Shown: positions 28,416-36,472 of the stretch, piece after piece
Numbering within the stretch: position 1 is the first letter of the stretch
Layout of the letters: every line of letters starts with the position of its first letter
Assembly (NCBI RefSeq): GCF_013375035.1
Contig: NZ_CP056032.1
Location: 4,772,001 to 4,836,000 of the forward strand
Reading direction: 5' to 3'
DNA: 64,000 nucleotides
Origin: Spirosoma sp. KUDC1026
Lineage (GTDB): Bacteria > Bacteroidota > Bacteroidia > Cytophagales > Spirosomataceae
Notes under the pieces: model-generated
What the model was told of the DNA's origin: nothing
Seen by the model: only the letters and a program-made list of their open reading frames with translations
The model's database searches: none
Translations under genes and position numbers: made by a program

Positions 28416-28988
28416 ATGACTGACGAAGAAATCCTCACTAAATACCGCGATCCGTCGAGCCGGAACTATGCCTTTAATCTGCTGGTGCGCAAGTACCAGC
28501 AGAAAATTTACTGGCACATCCGGAAAATGGTTATTGACCACGATGATGCCGACGATCTGGTGCAGGAGACGTTCATAAAAGTCTGGAACAGTCTGGAACA
28601 GTTCCGGGGTGACAGTCAGTTATATACGTGGATATACCGCATTGCGACCAACGAGTGTCTGAACTTCCTGAATAAGAAACGCCGGCGCTTTTTTCTGCCC
28701 ATTGGCGATGTAGAAGGCGAGCTGATGGAGAAGCTGGAAACCAACGCCGATTACGTTACGTCCGGCAGCGAACTCAGTGGCGAAGATGTACAGATCAAGT
28801 TACAGAAGGCATTGCTGAAGCTACCCGACAAACAGCGGCTGGTCTTCAACATGAAGTATTTCGATGATATGAAATACGAAGATATTGCGGAAATTACCGG
28901 TACGTCGGTGGGTGCCCTGAAAGCATCGTATCACTTTGCGGTCAAAAAAATTGAGGAGTATCTAACGAAAACAGACACAACCGATTAA
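28416..28988 (+). CDS. ECF RNA polymerase sigma factor
   Basis: 190 residues from the ATG at 28416 (TDEEILTKYRDPSSRNYAF). Region 2 at about 20-90 (DDADDLVQETFIKVWNSLEQ, RGDSQLYTWIYRIATNECLN) and region 4 at about 130-185 (LPDKQRLVFNMKYFDDMKYE, then DIAEITGTSVGALKASYHFA). It is followed by a one-helix membrane protein and an exported Spy-like protein, an arrangement typical of envelope-stress sigma factors with anti-sigma and periplasmic sensor. No FecR or SusC is adjacent, so this is a different class from the sigma factor at 5.4-6.0 kb. Confidence 0.94.
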   Translation: MTDEEILTKYRDPSSRNYAFNLLVRKYQQKIYWHIRKMVIDHDDADDLVQETFIKVWNSLEQFRGDSQLYTWIYRIATNECLNFLNKKRRRFFLPIGDVEGELMEKLETNADYVTSGSELSGEDVQIKLQKALLKLPDKQRLVFNMKYFDDMKYEDIAEITGTSVGALKASYHFAVKKIEEYLTKTDTTD

Positions 28989-29054
28989 ACCCCGGCTTCT
29001 TCCGGTTGTCAAACCAGGAAGAAGGCAGATTGTGTGACTTGTGCCCGATAGATT

Positions 29055-29519
29055 ATGAACGAGAAAAATCCTTTCAGACTCGACGAATTACCCCCTGAGC
29101 ATCCGCTTCGGCAGCAGCCATTTACGGTTCCGGATGGGTATTTTGATCAGCTACCCTCGCGTGTGCAGGCGCGGGCAACGCGGAAACCTAAACCGGCTTT
29201 TTCCATAAGCTGGTCGTGGCAGCGTACAGCGGCCTCGCTGGCGGGGGCCAGTCTGATCGCTGTTCTGGTGTGGCAAACGCTGCCTCAACGGCAGGAGTCG
29301 CTGGGTAACGACGCCCTGGTAGGTGTTAGCGACGAGGTGATTGCCGCGTACCTTGACGATCAGGGAGTTGACCCGTACGAGCTGGCCGACTCGCAACAAA
29401 TTCACTCCTCACTTGGTAGTGATACTACGGCGATTCAATTCCTTAACGTAGCCCCGGCTGATATTCAGCGGCTCATTGAGGAGCAGAACCTGACAAACAC
29501 GCAGAATATTGGTTCCTGA
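29055..29519 (+). CDS. single-helix membrane protein, probable anti-sigma factor
   Basis: 154 residues. A short cytoplasmic N-terminus with PDGYFDQLPSRV, one membrane helix at about 57-75 (AASLAGASLIAVLVW) and an acidic periplasmic part with SDEVIAAYLDDQGVDPYELA. No zinc-binding H-x3-C-x2-C motif is seen. Place directly after an ECF sigma gene and single-helix topology argue for an anti-sigma factor; the sequence itself does not prove it. Confidence 0.8.
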   Translation: MNEKNPFRLDELPPEHPLRQQPFTVPDGYFDQLPSRVQARATRKPKPAFSISWSWQRTAASLAGASLIAVLVWQTLPQRQESLGNDALVGVSDEVIAAYLDDQGVDPYELADSQQIHSSLGSDTTAIQFLNVAPADIQRLIEEQNLTNTQNIGS

Positions 29520-29526
29520 TTAGCAG

Positions 29527-29982
29527 ATGGCAATTTTTACGACAATGAGACACGCATGGATGGGTTTGGCGCTGGGTTTGCTCTTGACCGTTCACATGGC
29601 CGGTGCACAAAACGACCCAGGAGGCCGCCAGAAAATAGAATCCGCAAAGATTGGTCTGATTACGAACCGACTGAATCTGACCACAGATCAGGCTCCGCAG
29701 TTCTGGGCGGTGTACAACGAATACAATGCCAAGAAACAGGAACTGAACCGGCGAATCCGGCAATTGAATAACGATCCGTCGCGAACCGGCATGAACGACA
29801 ATCAATTGGTTAACGGATTGCGTGAGATGAACGCTACGAAGCAGAAACTGGCAGACCTGGATCAGGAGTACATGTCCCGATTCCTGAAAGTAATCAGTCC
29901 AGGCCAACTGACGGAGCTGTACAAGACAGAGCAGTATTTCAATAAAATGCTGCTGAACCGGCTCAACAACCCGAATGACTAG
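29527..29982 (+). CDS. exported Spy/CpxP-like helical protein
   Basis: 151 residues. Signal peptide to about residue 27 (HMAGAQ), then a long-helix domain: LITNRLNLTTDQAPQFWAVY (a LTxxQ-like motif), a charged KKQELNRRIRQL stretch and a second KVISPGQLTELYKTEQYF motif. This is the build of Spy/CpxP periplasmic chaperones and of periplasmic sensors that work with ECF sigma factors. It lies 7 bases after the putative anti-sigma gene, in the same unit. It may be an alternative start at 29548 (ATG of the second methionine), which leaves the signal peptide intact. Confidence 0.82.
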   Translation: MAIFTTMRHAWMGLALGLLLTVHMAGAQNDPGGRQKIESAKIGLITNRLNLTTDQAPQFWAVYNEYNAKKQELNRRIRQLNNDPSRTGMNDNQLVNGLREMNATKQKLADLDQEYMSRFLKVISPGQLTELYKTEQYFNKMLLNRLNNPND

Positions 29983-29991
29983 CTTTTTTTC

Positions 29992-30033
29992 TGTCATTCC
30001 GACCGGGACGCGTAGCCGCTAGGAGGAATGACA
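29992..30033. repeat. dispersed palindrome TGTCATTCC...GGAATGACA (copy 1)
   Basis: TGTCATTCC (29992-30000) and GGAATGACA (30025-30033) are exact inverted arms around a 24-base centre. A close relative with arms TTGTCATCCC/GGGATGACAA is at 55113-55142, sharing CCGACC after the left arm and AGGAGG before the right arm. Both copies are between genes. REP-like element. Confidence 0.7.
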
Positions 30034-30039
30034 AACAAC

Positions 30040-30078
30040 AAAAAATCCCGCTCTGGAATGTCTGGAGCGGGATTTTTT
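30040..30078. terminator. bidirectional intrinsic terminator
   Basis: A 14-bp perfect stem (30040-30053 with 30065-30078; AAAAAATCCCGCTC) with an 11-base loop. A run at one foot and T run at the other make it work for both the Spy-like gene and the convergent LiaF-like gene. Confidence 0.92.
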
Positions 30079-30095
30079 GTACGGAGTAGTTACCC

Positions 30096-31130
30096 TTAGT
30101 ACCGAACTACTTTGAAGCTGGAGATGCCGCCATCGAAGCGAATCAACATCTTCTTTTTCGCGGCATCGTAGCCGGGACTTAAGTATTCCCCCCCACCAAC
30201 GTCGGTGAAGTCATCGAGCTGGTTCAGATTCAGGGCTCCATCTTTCTTGATTTTACAGCCCACTTCTTTCGGTACGCGAATGGTTACCGACGCAGCACCC
30301 ACGTCAAGCTTCACATCCGATTGATCGGCTTTGGCCCCCATTTTTAGATCAATGTCGATGGCGCCCCCCTCAACCTTTAATTGCTTAACGGCATAGGCGC
30401 TCAGATCCAGCTCCCCTTGGCCAGCCCCCAGGCCTACGTCCATTGTCCAGACGGGTTTGGTGTTAAGGTGCACATCGACCCGATTTTCGTAGTTGCCGTC
30501 TTTCAGATCAATCGTCTGATTTTCTTTCGTCGGCATCAGTTCAATTGTCGGAATGCGTGTCGTTGCATCCCGCTCCACCGACATCGAATAATTACCGATA
30601 CTATTTCGCGTATCTACCTTGATCAGCTCGCTGGATGGATTACTAATGATAAACCGACCAGCACCACCCGCCAGTTTGAACACCGCTTCGCGCGTATCTT
30701 CCTGCATGGGTTCGGCAAACGTATTGGTCTTTACGCCATCCCCTTCCAACCGACGTTTGTTACGTTCGGATTGGTAGTCGTCGTTGGCATCTTCATCATC
30801 AGCATCCGACTCGTCCTCGTCAGCATTACCGTCGTTATCCTCATTGTCATTATCCCAGCGGAACCCGTACTCGGACCGATCCCGGTTCGGGGAAAAGAGT
30901 CCGAATAACGTAACCGGCACAGCAACAGCCAGCATCACCGTCGTGACAAAAGCAGCCGGGTTGCCCCGACGTTCCAGAATGACGTTCACCCCGGCCAGAA
31001 TCAGCAGCACGGGCCAAAAATCGACCAGTGTGTGCCAGTTTACGTCCAGCCAATCATTCCGACGCGCCAGAAACAGGATTCCCAACGTCAGCAGAAATAT
31101 ACCCCAGAATAATCCGTTACGTGGTTTCAT
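30096..31130 (-). CDS. LiaI/LiaF-like membrane protein with acidic linker
   Basis: 344 residues. Three to four membrane helices fill the first 80 residues (GLFWGIFLLTLGILFLARR, DFWPVLLILAGVNVIL and a third), as in DUF5668/LiaI-type domains. A very acidic linker at about 95-120 (runs of D, E, N) precedes a C-terminal beta-rich domain (about 145-344) of the LiaF/toastrack type, ending FDGGISSFKVVRY. Related proteins tune envelope-stress responses together with PspC. The start is 2 bases after the PspC gene stop, so they are one operon. Confidence 0.85.
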   Translation of the reverse strand: MKPRNGLFWGIFLLTLGILFLARRNDWLDVNWHTLVDFWPVLLILAGVNVILERRGNPAAFVTTVMLAVAVPVTLFGLFSPNRDRSEYGFRWDNDNEDNDGNADEDESDADDEDANDDYQSERNKRRLEGDGVKTNTFAEPMQEDTREAVFKLAGGAGRFIISNPSSELIKVDTRNSIGNYSMSVERDATTRIPTIELMPTKENQTIDLKDGNYENRVDVHLNTKPVWTMDVGLGAGQGELDLSAYAVKQLKVEGGAIDIDLKMGAKADQSDVKLDVGAASVTIRVPKEVGCKIKKDGALNLNQLDDFTDVGGGEYLSPGYDAAKKKMLIRFDGGISSFKVVRY

Positions 31131-31132
31131 GG

Positions 31133-31624
31133 CTAGAGCGAGCTGGGTGGCGTTGGTGGGGTATTATTGTTTGGGTTATAGGTATCGTTGGGATTATACG
31201 GCGGCTTGATCCGGTCGCGGAATATGAGCCACAAGCCGCCAGCGATCAGCATAAACGGCCACAGGTCACCAAGTTCAATGTCGAAATAACGATCGAGGAG
31301 GAACAGGACGCCCAGGACGATCAGGACAATACCGCCAATAATGCTGCGGTCAGGAGAAGCAGGTCGATTCGGATTATAAGGATTCATGGTGAAAAAAGGA
31401 TTTGCGTAGGCAGACGATTGATAGACGGATGCACCGCTTGACTGTTTCGGCATCACGATCCACAAGATAGCATAAATTATGAAGGCCGGGAAACCGGGTA
31501 AAGGTATGCCAATCAGAAAAATGAGTCGCACCAGAGTGCGATTTATGCCGAAATAGCGAGCCAGCCCGGCTGCAACACCACCAACGATAGCCTCGTCGGC
31601 AATGCGTTCTAATCGATGTGTCAT
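31133..31624 (-). CDS. PspC-domain membrane protein with LiaI-like second domain
   Basis: 163 residues. PspC domain at about 1-60 (IVGGVAAGLARYFGINRTLV and AFIIYAILWIVMP), a polar linker with PNRPASPDRS, and two further helices at about 95-135 (IIGGIVLIVLGVLFLL, LWPFMLIAGGLWLIF). Asn/Pro-rich tail. PspC proteins take part in phage-shock/envelope-stress signalling at the inner membrane. First gene of the two-gene unit with the LiaF-like protein. Confidence 0.9.
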   Translation of the reverse strand: MTHRLERIADEAIVGGVAAGLARYFGINRTLVRLIFLIGIPLPGFPAFIIYAILWIVMPKQSSGASVYQSSAYANPFFTMNPYNPNRPASPDRSIIGGIVLIVLGVLFLLDRYFDIELGDLWPFMLIAGGLWLIFRDRIKPPYNPNDTYNPNNNTPPTPPSSL

Positions 31625-31969
31625 AGCGTTTAACCAGTTCCCTGGTCGTTTAAACTGATGTAAACCTACAGCACATAGCTTTGTTCTTTACACGGATTTG
31701 GAAGAGTGGACGCGCGTCTGGATGGATGTGTGTTTTCAATGATAGTAGGTAATGCATAGTAGTGGGATTTGGGCTTGGGGTTGAGGGCATGGGGTTAGAG
31801 GTGGAGGGGCTTGGGATGTTGTTGAACTCGTCCTATGATTCTCTTCCCGTTGCCTATTTTGACTTCGTTCTCTTATTCCAATCGCTCAGTCCCTTGCCCC
31901 TTACCCTACGCCCCAATCGCGCAGTCCCAAACCCTTTACCCCGTGCCCCACGCCATAAACCCCCAGACT
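31625..31969. other. gene-free stretch with three G-quadruplex motifs and an internal repeat
   Basis: No credible gene. On the plus strand, G-tracts at 31764, 31771, 31777, 31785, 31791, 31806 and 31813 give a canonical four-tract quadruplex motif (31764-31787). On the minus strand two more motifs appear as C-tracts on the plus strand (31891-31914 and 31926-31949). A 16-base near-identical repeat CCAATCGCtCAGTCCC occurs at 31878-31893 and 31913-31928. Confidence 0.7.
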
Positions 31970-32587
31970 TTACTCCTCCTCTATCGCTTCGAGGATATCC
32001 ATCAGTTCGCCGAACTCTTTGTTGCCGGGGCGCTCTTCCTCGCCACCACGTAGCGCGATACCTTTTACAGGGAGTTCGTCGAGCAGGGCGTGGACATTGT
32101 CGACCGAAATGCCGGTACCGAGCAGAACCGGATACCGTCCCGCCAGTCGTTGCAGCGACTGCTTCAAGTCATCGTCCAGGTGGACCGGGGCGGTACCGTC
32201 CAGCAACATATATTCGGCGCTGTCGATACCGGTATACGCCAGCATATCCAGTTGGTCAAGCGTAATCTGCGATACGTCGATTCGCAGAATTAGCGGCTTA
32301 CCGTACGACCCCAGGTAGGGCAGTAAAGCCACTTCCTCAACCTGCAGCAGATCGGGCTGGTACGTAGTTAGCAGTTGTTCGATCTGCTCGGGGTCGATGG
32401 CTGTTGTTTCGCCAACGATCTGAACACCGGCTACCCACGATTTTATCTCGTTAAATTTTTTCGGATCAACGTAATCAGGGGCGTCTTCGTCCATCGAAAA
32501 ACCCAGCATATCAACCCCCATCCCGGCGCAGTAACGAGCGTCGCTCAGGTTCGTTACGTTCGAAATTTTTACCAGCGTTTTCAGCAT
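31970..32587 (-). CDS. TrpF-like (phosphoribosylanthranilate isomerase-like) barrel protein lacking the catalytic cysteine
   Basis: 205 residues, a small TIM barrel. It aligns by eye with TrpF: VKISNVTNLSDARYCAGMGV takes the place of VKICGIT..DA....GAD, GFSMDEDAPDYV of the GFVF..SPRYV region, YMLLDGTAP of the LLDS strand, and LLGTGISVDNV of the L.GGL.PENV strand. The catalytic Cys of the KICG motif is Ser here, and the phosphate-loop region GVDVSSGVE reads GIALRGGEE. So the fold is TrpF-like but the isomerase reaction is doubtful. No trp genes are adjacent. It is alone between the PspC operon and mnmA. Confidence 0.8.
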   Translation of the reverse strand: MLKTLVKISNVTNLSDARYCAGMGVDMLGFSMDEDAPDYVDPKKFNEIKSWVAGVQIVGETTAIDPEQIEQLLTTYQPDLLQVEEVALLPYLGSYGKPLILRIDVSQITLDQLDMLAYTGIDSAEYMLLDGTAPVHLDDDLKQSLQRLAGRYPVLLGTGISVDNVHALLDELPVKGIALRGGEEERPGNKEFGELMDILEAIEEE

Positions 32588-32779
32588 GCCTTATAGTCCT
32601 TGTTAACTCTGGAAAGCTCATTCAGTCCAAATACTACGCAAGCTCCAGTTTATGTTTTGGGCAAAGGTACGCAGCCCTTGGAAACTAAGCAGACCGGCAA
32701 CGCTGTTCTCTTTTTAGGCCGTACCTTTACGGCATCTTTTCAGTAAATCGCAGGGCTTTGACCCCTGGTCGGATCAATT

Positions 32780-33958
32780 ATGAGCAAACACGGACGAATT
32801 CTGGTCGCCATGAGTGGCGGCATTGATTCTTCACTGGCAGCCGTCATGCTGCACGAAGAAGGTTACGAGGTCATTGGGATGACCATGAAAACCTGGGACT
32901 ACGCATCGTCGGGCGGTACCAAGAAAGAAACGGGCTGCTGCAGCCTTGACAGCATCAACGACGCACGTAACATCGCTGTCAACCTCGGTTTCCCTCACTA
33001 TATTCTGGACATTCGGAATGAGTTCGGTGATTACGTCATCGACCACTTCACGGGTGAATACATCGAAGGCCGGACGCCGAACCCCTGCGTTTTGTGTAAT
33101 ACCCACATTAAATGGGATGCGCTGTTGCGCCGGGCCGACCGACTCGATTGCGAATTCATTGCGACCGGGCACTACGCGAACATCCGCAATGAGAACGACC
33201 GCTACGTCATTTCGAAAGGCGTCGACACGCTGAAAGATCAGTCGTACGTGTTGTGGGGCGTTTCGCAGGAGAGTCTGAGCCGCACGAAACTGCCGCTGGG
33301 ACACCTGCGCAAATCGGAAATCCGGGAGATGGCCAAAGACCGGGGCTTCATCGAACTGGTCACCAAGTCAGAGTCGTACGAAATCTGCTTCGTTCCCGAC
33401 AATGACTACCGGGGTTTTCTAAAACGGCGCGTGCCGGGCCTGGAAGCCGAAGTAGCGGGTGGCAATTTCGTGATGGAAGGTACTGGCAAAGTGCTGGGTA
33501 AACACCAGGGCTATCCGTTCTACACCATCGGTCAGCGGAAAGGACTAGGCATGGCGTTTGGGCAACCGATGTTCGTGACCGAGATTCGGAAAGACACGAA
33601 CGAAGTCGTGCTGGGCGTCGACAAAGATCTGTACCGCGATGGTATGATTGTGAGCAAACTCAACCTGCAGAAATACGCGTCCATCGAACAGCCGATCGAA
33701 ACGTCGACGAAAGTACGGTACAAACACGATGGCACCCCCGCTACCATTTCGCAGTCGGGCGATAAAATCGAAGTACTTTTCCACGAAGGTGTTTCAGCCA
33801 TTGCACCGGGTCAGGCGGCTGTTTTCTACGAAGGTGACGACGTAATCGGCGGTGGCTGGATCATGAAAAGTTTTCGGCAGTCGGAACTGCGCCAGTCGGA
33901 CCTGCAACAGGCGGAACAGTCTGTAAGTACAGCGACGCAGGTAACTGCTACGGTATAA
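32780..33958 (+). CDS. mnmA: tRNA-uridine 2-sulfurtransferase MnmA
   Basis: 392 residues. PP-loop SGGIDSS at about 12-18 (ATP pyrophosphatase), GMTMKTWDY, the nucleophilic cysteine in NPCVLCNTHIKW (about 100-111), the second catalytic cysteine in SYEICFVPD (about 200-208), and the C-terminal tRNA-binding beta barrel (about 235-370, with FYTIGQRKGLG). The enzyme activates U34 of tRNA Lys/Glu/Gln with ATP and inserts sulfur. The tail after about residue 375 is a Gln-rich extension (RQSELRQSDLQQAEQS) with no clear role. Confidence 0.97.
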   Translation: MSKHGRILVAMSGGIDSSLAAVMLHEEGYEVIGMTMKTWDYASSGGTKKETGCCSLDSINDARNIAVNLGFPHYILDIRNEFGDYVIDHFTGEYIEGRTPNPCVLCNTHIKWDALLRRADRLDCEFIATGHYANIRNENDRYVISKGVDTLKDQSYVLWGVSQESLSRTKLPLGHLRKSEIREMAKDRGFIELVTKSESYEICFVPDNDYRGFLKRRVPGLEAEVAGGNFVMEGTGKVLGKHQGYPFYTIGQRKGLGMAFGQPMFVTEIRKDTNEVVLGVDKDLYRDGMIVSKLNLQKYASIEQPIETSTKVRYKHDGTPATISQSGDKIEVLFHEGVSAIAPGQAAVFYEGDDVIGGGWIMKSFRQSELRQSDLQQAEQSVSTATQVTATV

Positions 33959-33964
33959 TCTGAC

Positions 33965-33992
33965 GAACGGCTCAGCACTTGTTGGGCCGTTC
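33965..33992 (+). terminator. hairpin after mnmA
   Basis: GAACGGC (33965-33971) pairs with GCCGTTC (33986-33992), extendable by two weaker pairs. No T run follows, so a terminator role is uncertain. Confidence 0.35.
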
Positions 33993-34021
33993 ATGCTTAC
34001 TAAAAAAGGTTAACGGATTTC

Positions 34022-34273
34022 ATGCAAACTGACACCACAACCCGTCATAGTCATACACTGCATCCGCTGCGCTTTTCGCTGAATGTGCTCTACACGGCCC
34101 GTTTGCTGATTGGCATGAACGCCGATGAGCTCAAAAGCGAAGACTGCCTGGATGCCGTTGACGAACGTATCGAAGAGTTTACTGACGAGCTGATCGCAAC
34201 AGAACTGCTGCACGAAGCGGCTGTCCTGGCGGGTGATGTGCTCCCTGTGCAGGAGAATTCATCCGAGCGCTGA
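34022..34273 (+). CDS. small conserved hypothetical protein
   Basis: 83 residues, starting QTDTTTRHSHTLHPLRFSLN. Predicted mostly helical and acidic in its second half (ADELKSEDCLDAVDERIEEF). No signal peptide, membrane helix or metal motif. It lies between mnmA and the HAD phosphatase gene on the same strand with usual Bacteroidota spacing, which supports a real gene. Function unknown. Confidence 0.65.
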   Translation: MQTDTTTRHSHTLHPLRFSLNVLYTARLLIGMNADELKSEDCLDAVDERIEEFTDELIATELLHEAAVLAGDVLPVQENSSER

Positions 34274-34323
34274 TTCCCGCTTTCTATTCCGACTACATCT
34301 CTTTTTCACTACTTCTTATTTCT

Positions 34324-34995
34324 ATGCCTGCAACTCCATTTGCTACCCTGTTTGACATGGACGGCGTATTGGTCAACAATACCGATTACCACATTAACGC
34401 CTGGATCAAATTTGCCGATAATCACGGTTATCAACTCAGCAAGGAACAGTACGTAGCAAACATCAACGGACGCGTATCAGCAGATGCACTGGCTTACCTG
34501 TTCCAGCGCACGATGCAGCCCGACGAGCTCGAGTTATTTACCGAAGCGAAAGAAGGTACGTACCGGGAGCTCTACAAACCGCACCTCGCGCCTACGCCGG
34601 GCTTGGTTGAGTTTCTGCAGGCCCTGAGAGCCGCTAACGTTCGTACGGCCGTTGGTACGTCCGCCCCGGTCAGTAACCTCGGTTTCACACTCGACGGGCT
34701 GACGATTCGCTTCTATTTTGACGCGGTTGTCGATGCCAGTATGGTCAAGCATGGCAAACCGAACCCCGAGATATACCTGACGGCTGCCGAACGGGTTGGC
34801 GTTGAACCCGCCCGCTGCGTTGTATTTGAAGATGCCTTTGCGGGTATCGAAGCCGGTTTGCGGGCGGGCATGCCCGTTGTTGCGCTGGCGACCACGCATA
34901 CGCACGATGAACTAGCCACGACAGGAGCTTCGCTCATTATTGATGACTTTACGGGTCTGACGGTCGATACCATCCGGAAACTGATTGAACCATAA
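34324..34995 (+). CDS. HAD-superfamily phosphatase, beta-phosphoglucomutase-like
   Basis: 223 residues. Motif I FDMDGVLVNN (nucleophile Asp and acid/base Asp), helical cap at about 20-90, motif II VGTSAP, motif III lysine in KHGKPNPEIY and motif IV FEDAFAGIEAG. The C1 cap and PxxEx(Y)-like segment fit the PGMB/GPH group that handles small sugar phosphates. Substrate not fixed by sequence. Cytoplasmic. The stop is at 34995 and the next gene begins 57 bases later. Confidence 0.93.
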   Translation: MPATPFATLFDMDGVLVNNTDYHINAWIKFADNHGYQLSKEQYVANINGRVSADALAYLFQRTMQPDELELFTEAKEGTYRELYKPHLAPTPGLVEFLQALRAANVRTAVGTSAPVSNLGFTLDGLTIRFYFDAVVDASMVKHGKPNPEIYLTAAERVGVEPARCVVFEDAFAGIEAGLRAGMPVVALATTHTHDELATTGASLIIDDFTGLTVDTIRKLIEP

Positions 34996-35032
34996 TTGGC
35001 GCGTCGAGCCCGTCAGATTTTGTACTTTTGCC

Positions 35033-35040
35033 GTTCAATC
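35033..35040 (+). promoter_or_regulatory. candidate -7 box for the agmatine deiminase gene
   Basis: TACTTTTG matches TAnnTTTG exactly. It lies 12 bases before the chosen ATG at 35053, which would leave a very short leader; no -33 box at standard spacing. Confidence 0.3.
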
Positions 35041-35052
35041 GTCGATCCGTTT

Positions 35053-36129
35053 ATGACGCAGTCTTCATCGATTCAACTCGATTCCAACGAATTCATTCCC
35101 GCCCGCGAGGGTTTTTTCTTTCCGGCTGAGTGGCACCCCCACGTAGCAACCTGGCTCAGCTGGCCCCATACCGAAGCCTCCTGGACATTCGAGCGGCAAG
35201 AGCTGATGTTCCCGGCGTACATTGAGTTTATCAAAGCCATTGCCGAGAGCGAACAGGTCTGCATTAACGCGCACAACGACATCGTGATGCAGGCGGCCAA
35301 ACTTCGGCTACTGGCGGCTGGGGCCGATATGAGCCGGATTACGCTCCTGCCCCAACCCACCAACGATTCCTGGTGCCGCGATCATGGCCCTGCTTTTCTA
35401 ATCAATCCGGAACGTAACGAGCGGATGGTTATCAACTGGGGTTATAACGCCTGGGGGGGCAAGTACCCTCCTTATGATCGTGACGATCTGATTCCGGTGG
35501 CGATTGCGCAGTATCGTGGCTTAGACTACGTAACGCCTGGAATAGTCATGGAAGGAGGGTCGGTGGAGTTTAACGGAGCGGGAACGGTACTAACCAGCCG
35601 GGCCTGCCTGCTGAATCAGAACCGGAACAGCCACCTGACGCAGGGCGACATCGAGAAATACCTCTGCGATTTCTACGGGGTTCAGCAGGTGTTGTGGGTG
35701 GAAGAAGGTATTGTGGGCGATGATACCGATGGACACATCGACGATACGGTACGCTTTGTAAACGAAGACACCGTTGTAGCCGCTTACGAGCCTAATGCCA
35801 ACGACGATAACTACCCGTTCCTGCAGGAAATTCACCGCGAACTGCGCGAGATGCGGCTGCCAAACGGCAAGCAGCTTAACATAGTCGAGCTGCCCATGCC
35901 CGATCCGGTGGTGAGTGATGGGCTGCGGCTACCGGCTTCGTACGCTAATTTCCTGATCACCAACGGTTCGGTTCTGGTTCCTACGTTCCGCTGCGCCAAC
36001 GACCAGCGTGCACTGGATATCCTGACCCCATACTTCCCCGGTCGGAAGGTTGTTGGTATCGACTCGACCGATATTGTCTGGGGCCTGGGTAGTTTTCACT
36101 GCCTGAGTCAGCAGGAGCCAGCCGTGTAA
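35053..36129 (+). CDS. aguA: agmatine deiminase (peptidyl-arginine deiminase family)
   Basis: 358 residues from the ATG at 35053 (TQSSSIQLDSNEFIPAREGF); the frame is open to 34996 but the added residues look like leader sequence. Family motifs seen: WLSWPHTEASW, SWCRDHGPAFLI (substrate-binding Asp), EGGSVEFNGAGTVLTSR, the catalytic histidine in DTDGHIDDTVRF and the catalytic cysteine in GSFHCLSQQEP near the C-terminus. It converts agmatine to N-carbamoylputrescine and ammonia, the middle step of the arginine-to-putrescine route. AguB is not adjacent, so the rest of the path is elsewhere. Confidence 0.92.
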   Translation: MTQSSSIQLDSNEFIPAREGFFFPAEWHPHVATWLSWPHTEASWTFERQELMFPAYIEFIKAIAESEQVCINAHNDIVMQAAKLRLLAAGADMSRITLLPQPTNDSWCRDHGPAFLINPERNERMVINWGYNAWGGKYPPYDRDDLIPVAIAQYRGLDYVTPGIVMEGGSVEFNGAGTVLTSRACLLNQNRNSHLTQGDIEKYLCDFYGVQQVLWVEEGIVGDDTDGHIDDTVRFVNEDTVVAAYEPNANDDNYPFLQEIHRELREMRLPNGKQLNIVELPMPDPVVSDGLRLPASYANFLITNGSVLVPTFRCANDQRALDILTPYFPGRKVVGIDSTDIVWGLGSFHCLSQQEPAV

Positions 36130-36133
36130 AGCT

Positions 36134-36472
36134 ATGTACAACAACAAACTTTTTCGCTCCGTTACGAACACCGCCAATGGCGAAGTGTCTGGCGATACGC
36201 TGTTTCACTATCATCAGCAGGACCAACTGGTCTGGGCAGAGTACGCTGGTGGCGCCATTGTGAAAGGATTCCTGATTGCTACGGTGCTGGACGATTATAG
36301 CCTCGACATGCGCTATCAGCACGTCAACAAGCAGAACGAACTGATGACCGGCCAGTGTCATTCGGTACCCGAACGCCTGCCGGATGGCCGGCTGCGGCTG
36401 CACGAATCCTGGCAGTGGACCAGTGGGGACCGCTCGTCGGGCGAATCGATTGTTGACGAAGTTCCCGCCTGA
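36134..36472 (+). CDS. conserved hypothetical protein (small beta-rich)
   Basis: 112 residues beginning YNNKLFRSVTNTANGEVSGD. The pattern of short alternating strands (TLFHYHQQDQLVWAEYAGGA, IVKGFLIATVLDDYSLDMRY, then RLRLHESWQW) is that of a small family often mislabelled N-acetylglutamate synthase in Bacteroidota genomes; no acetyltransferase motif is seen. Function unknown. Its stop shares one base with the next start (TGATG), so the two are coupled. Confidence 0.78.
   Translation: MYNNKLFRSVTNTANGEVSGDTLFHYHQQDQLVWAEYAGGAIVKGFLIATVLDDYSLDMRYQHVNKQNELMTGQCHSVPERLPDGRLRLHESWQWTSGDRSSGESIVDEVPA

Noticed and set aside
31762..32265. 167-residue plus-strand ORF over the G/C-tract block and the TrpF-like gene
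   Set aside because: Low-complexity translation from the G- and C-tracts, antisense to a real gene.
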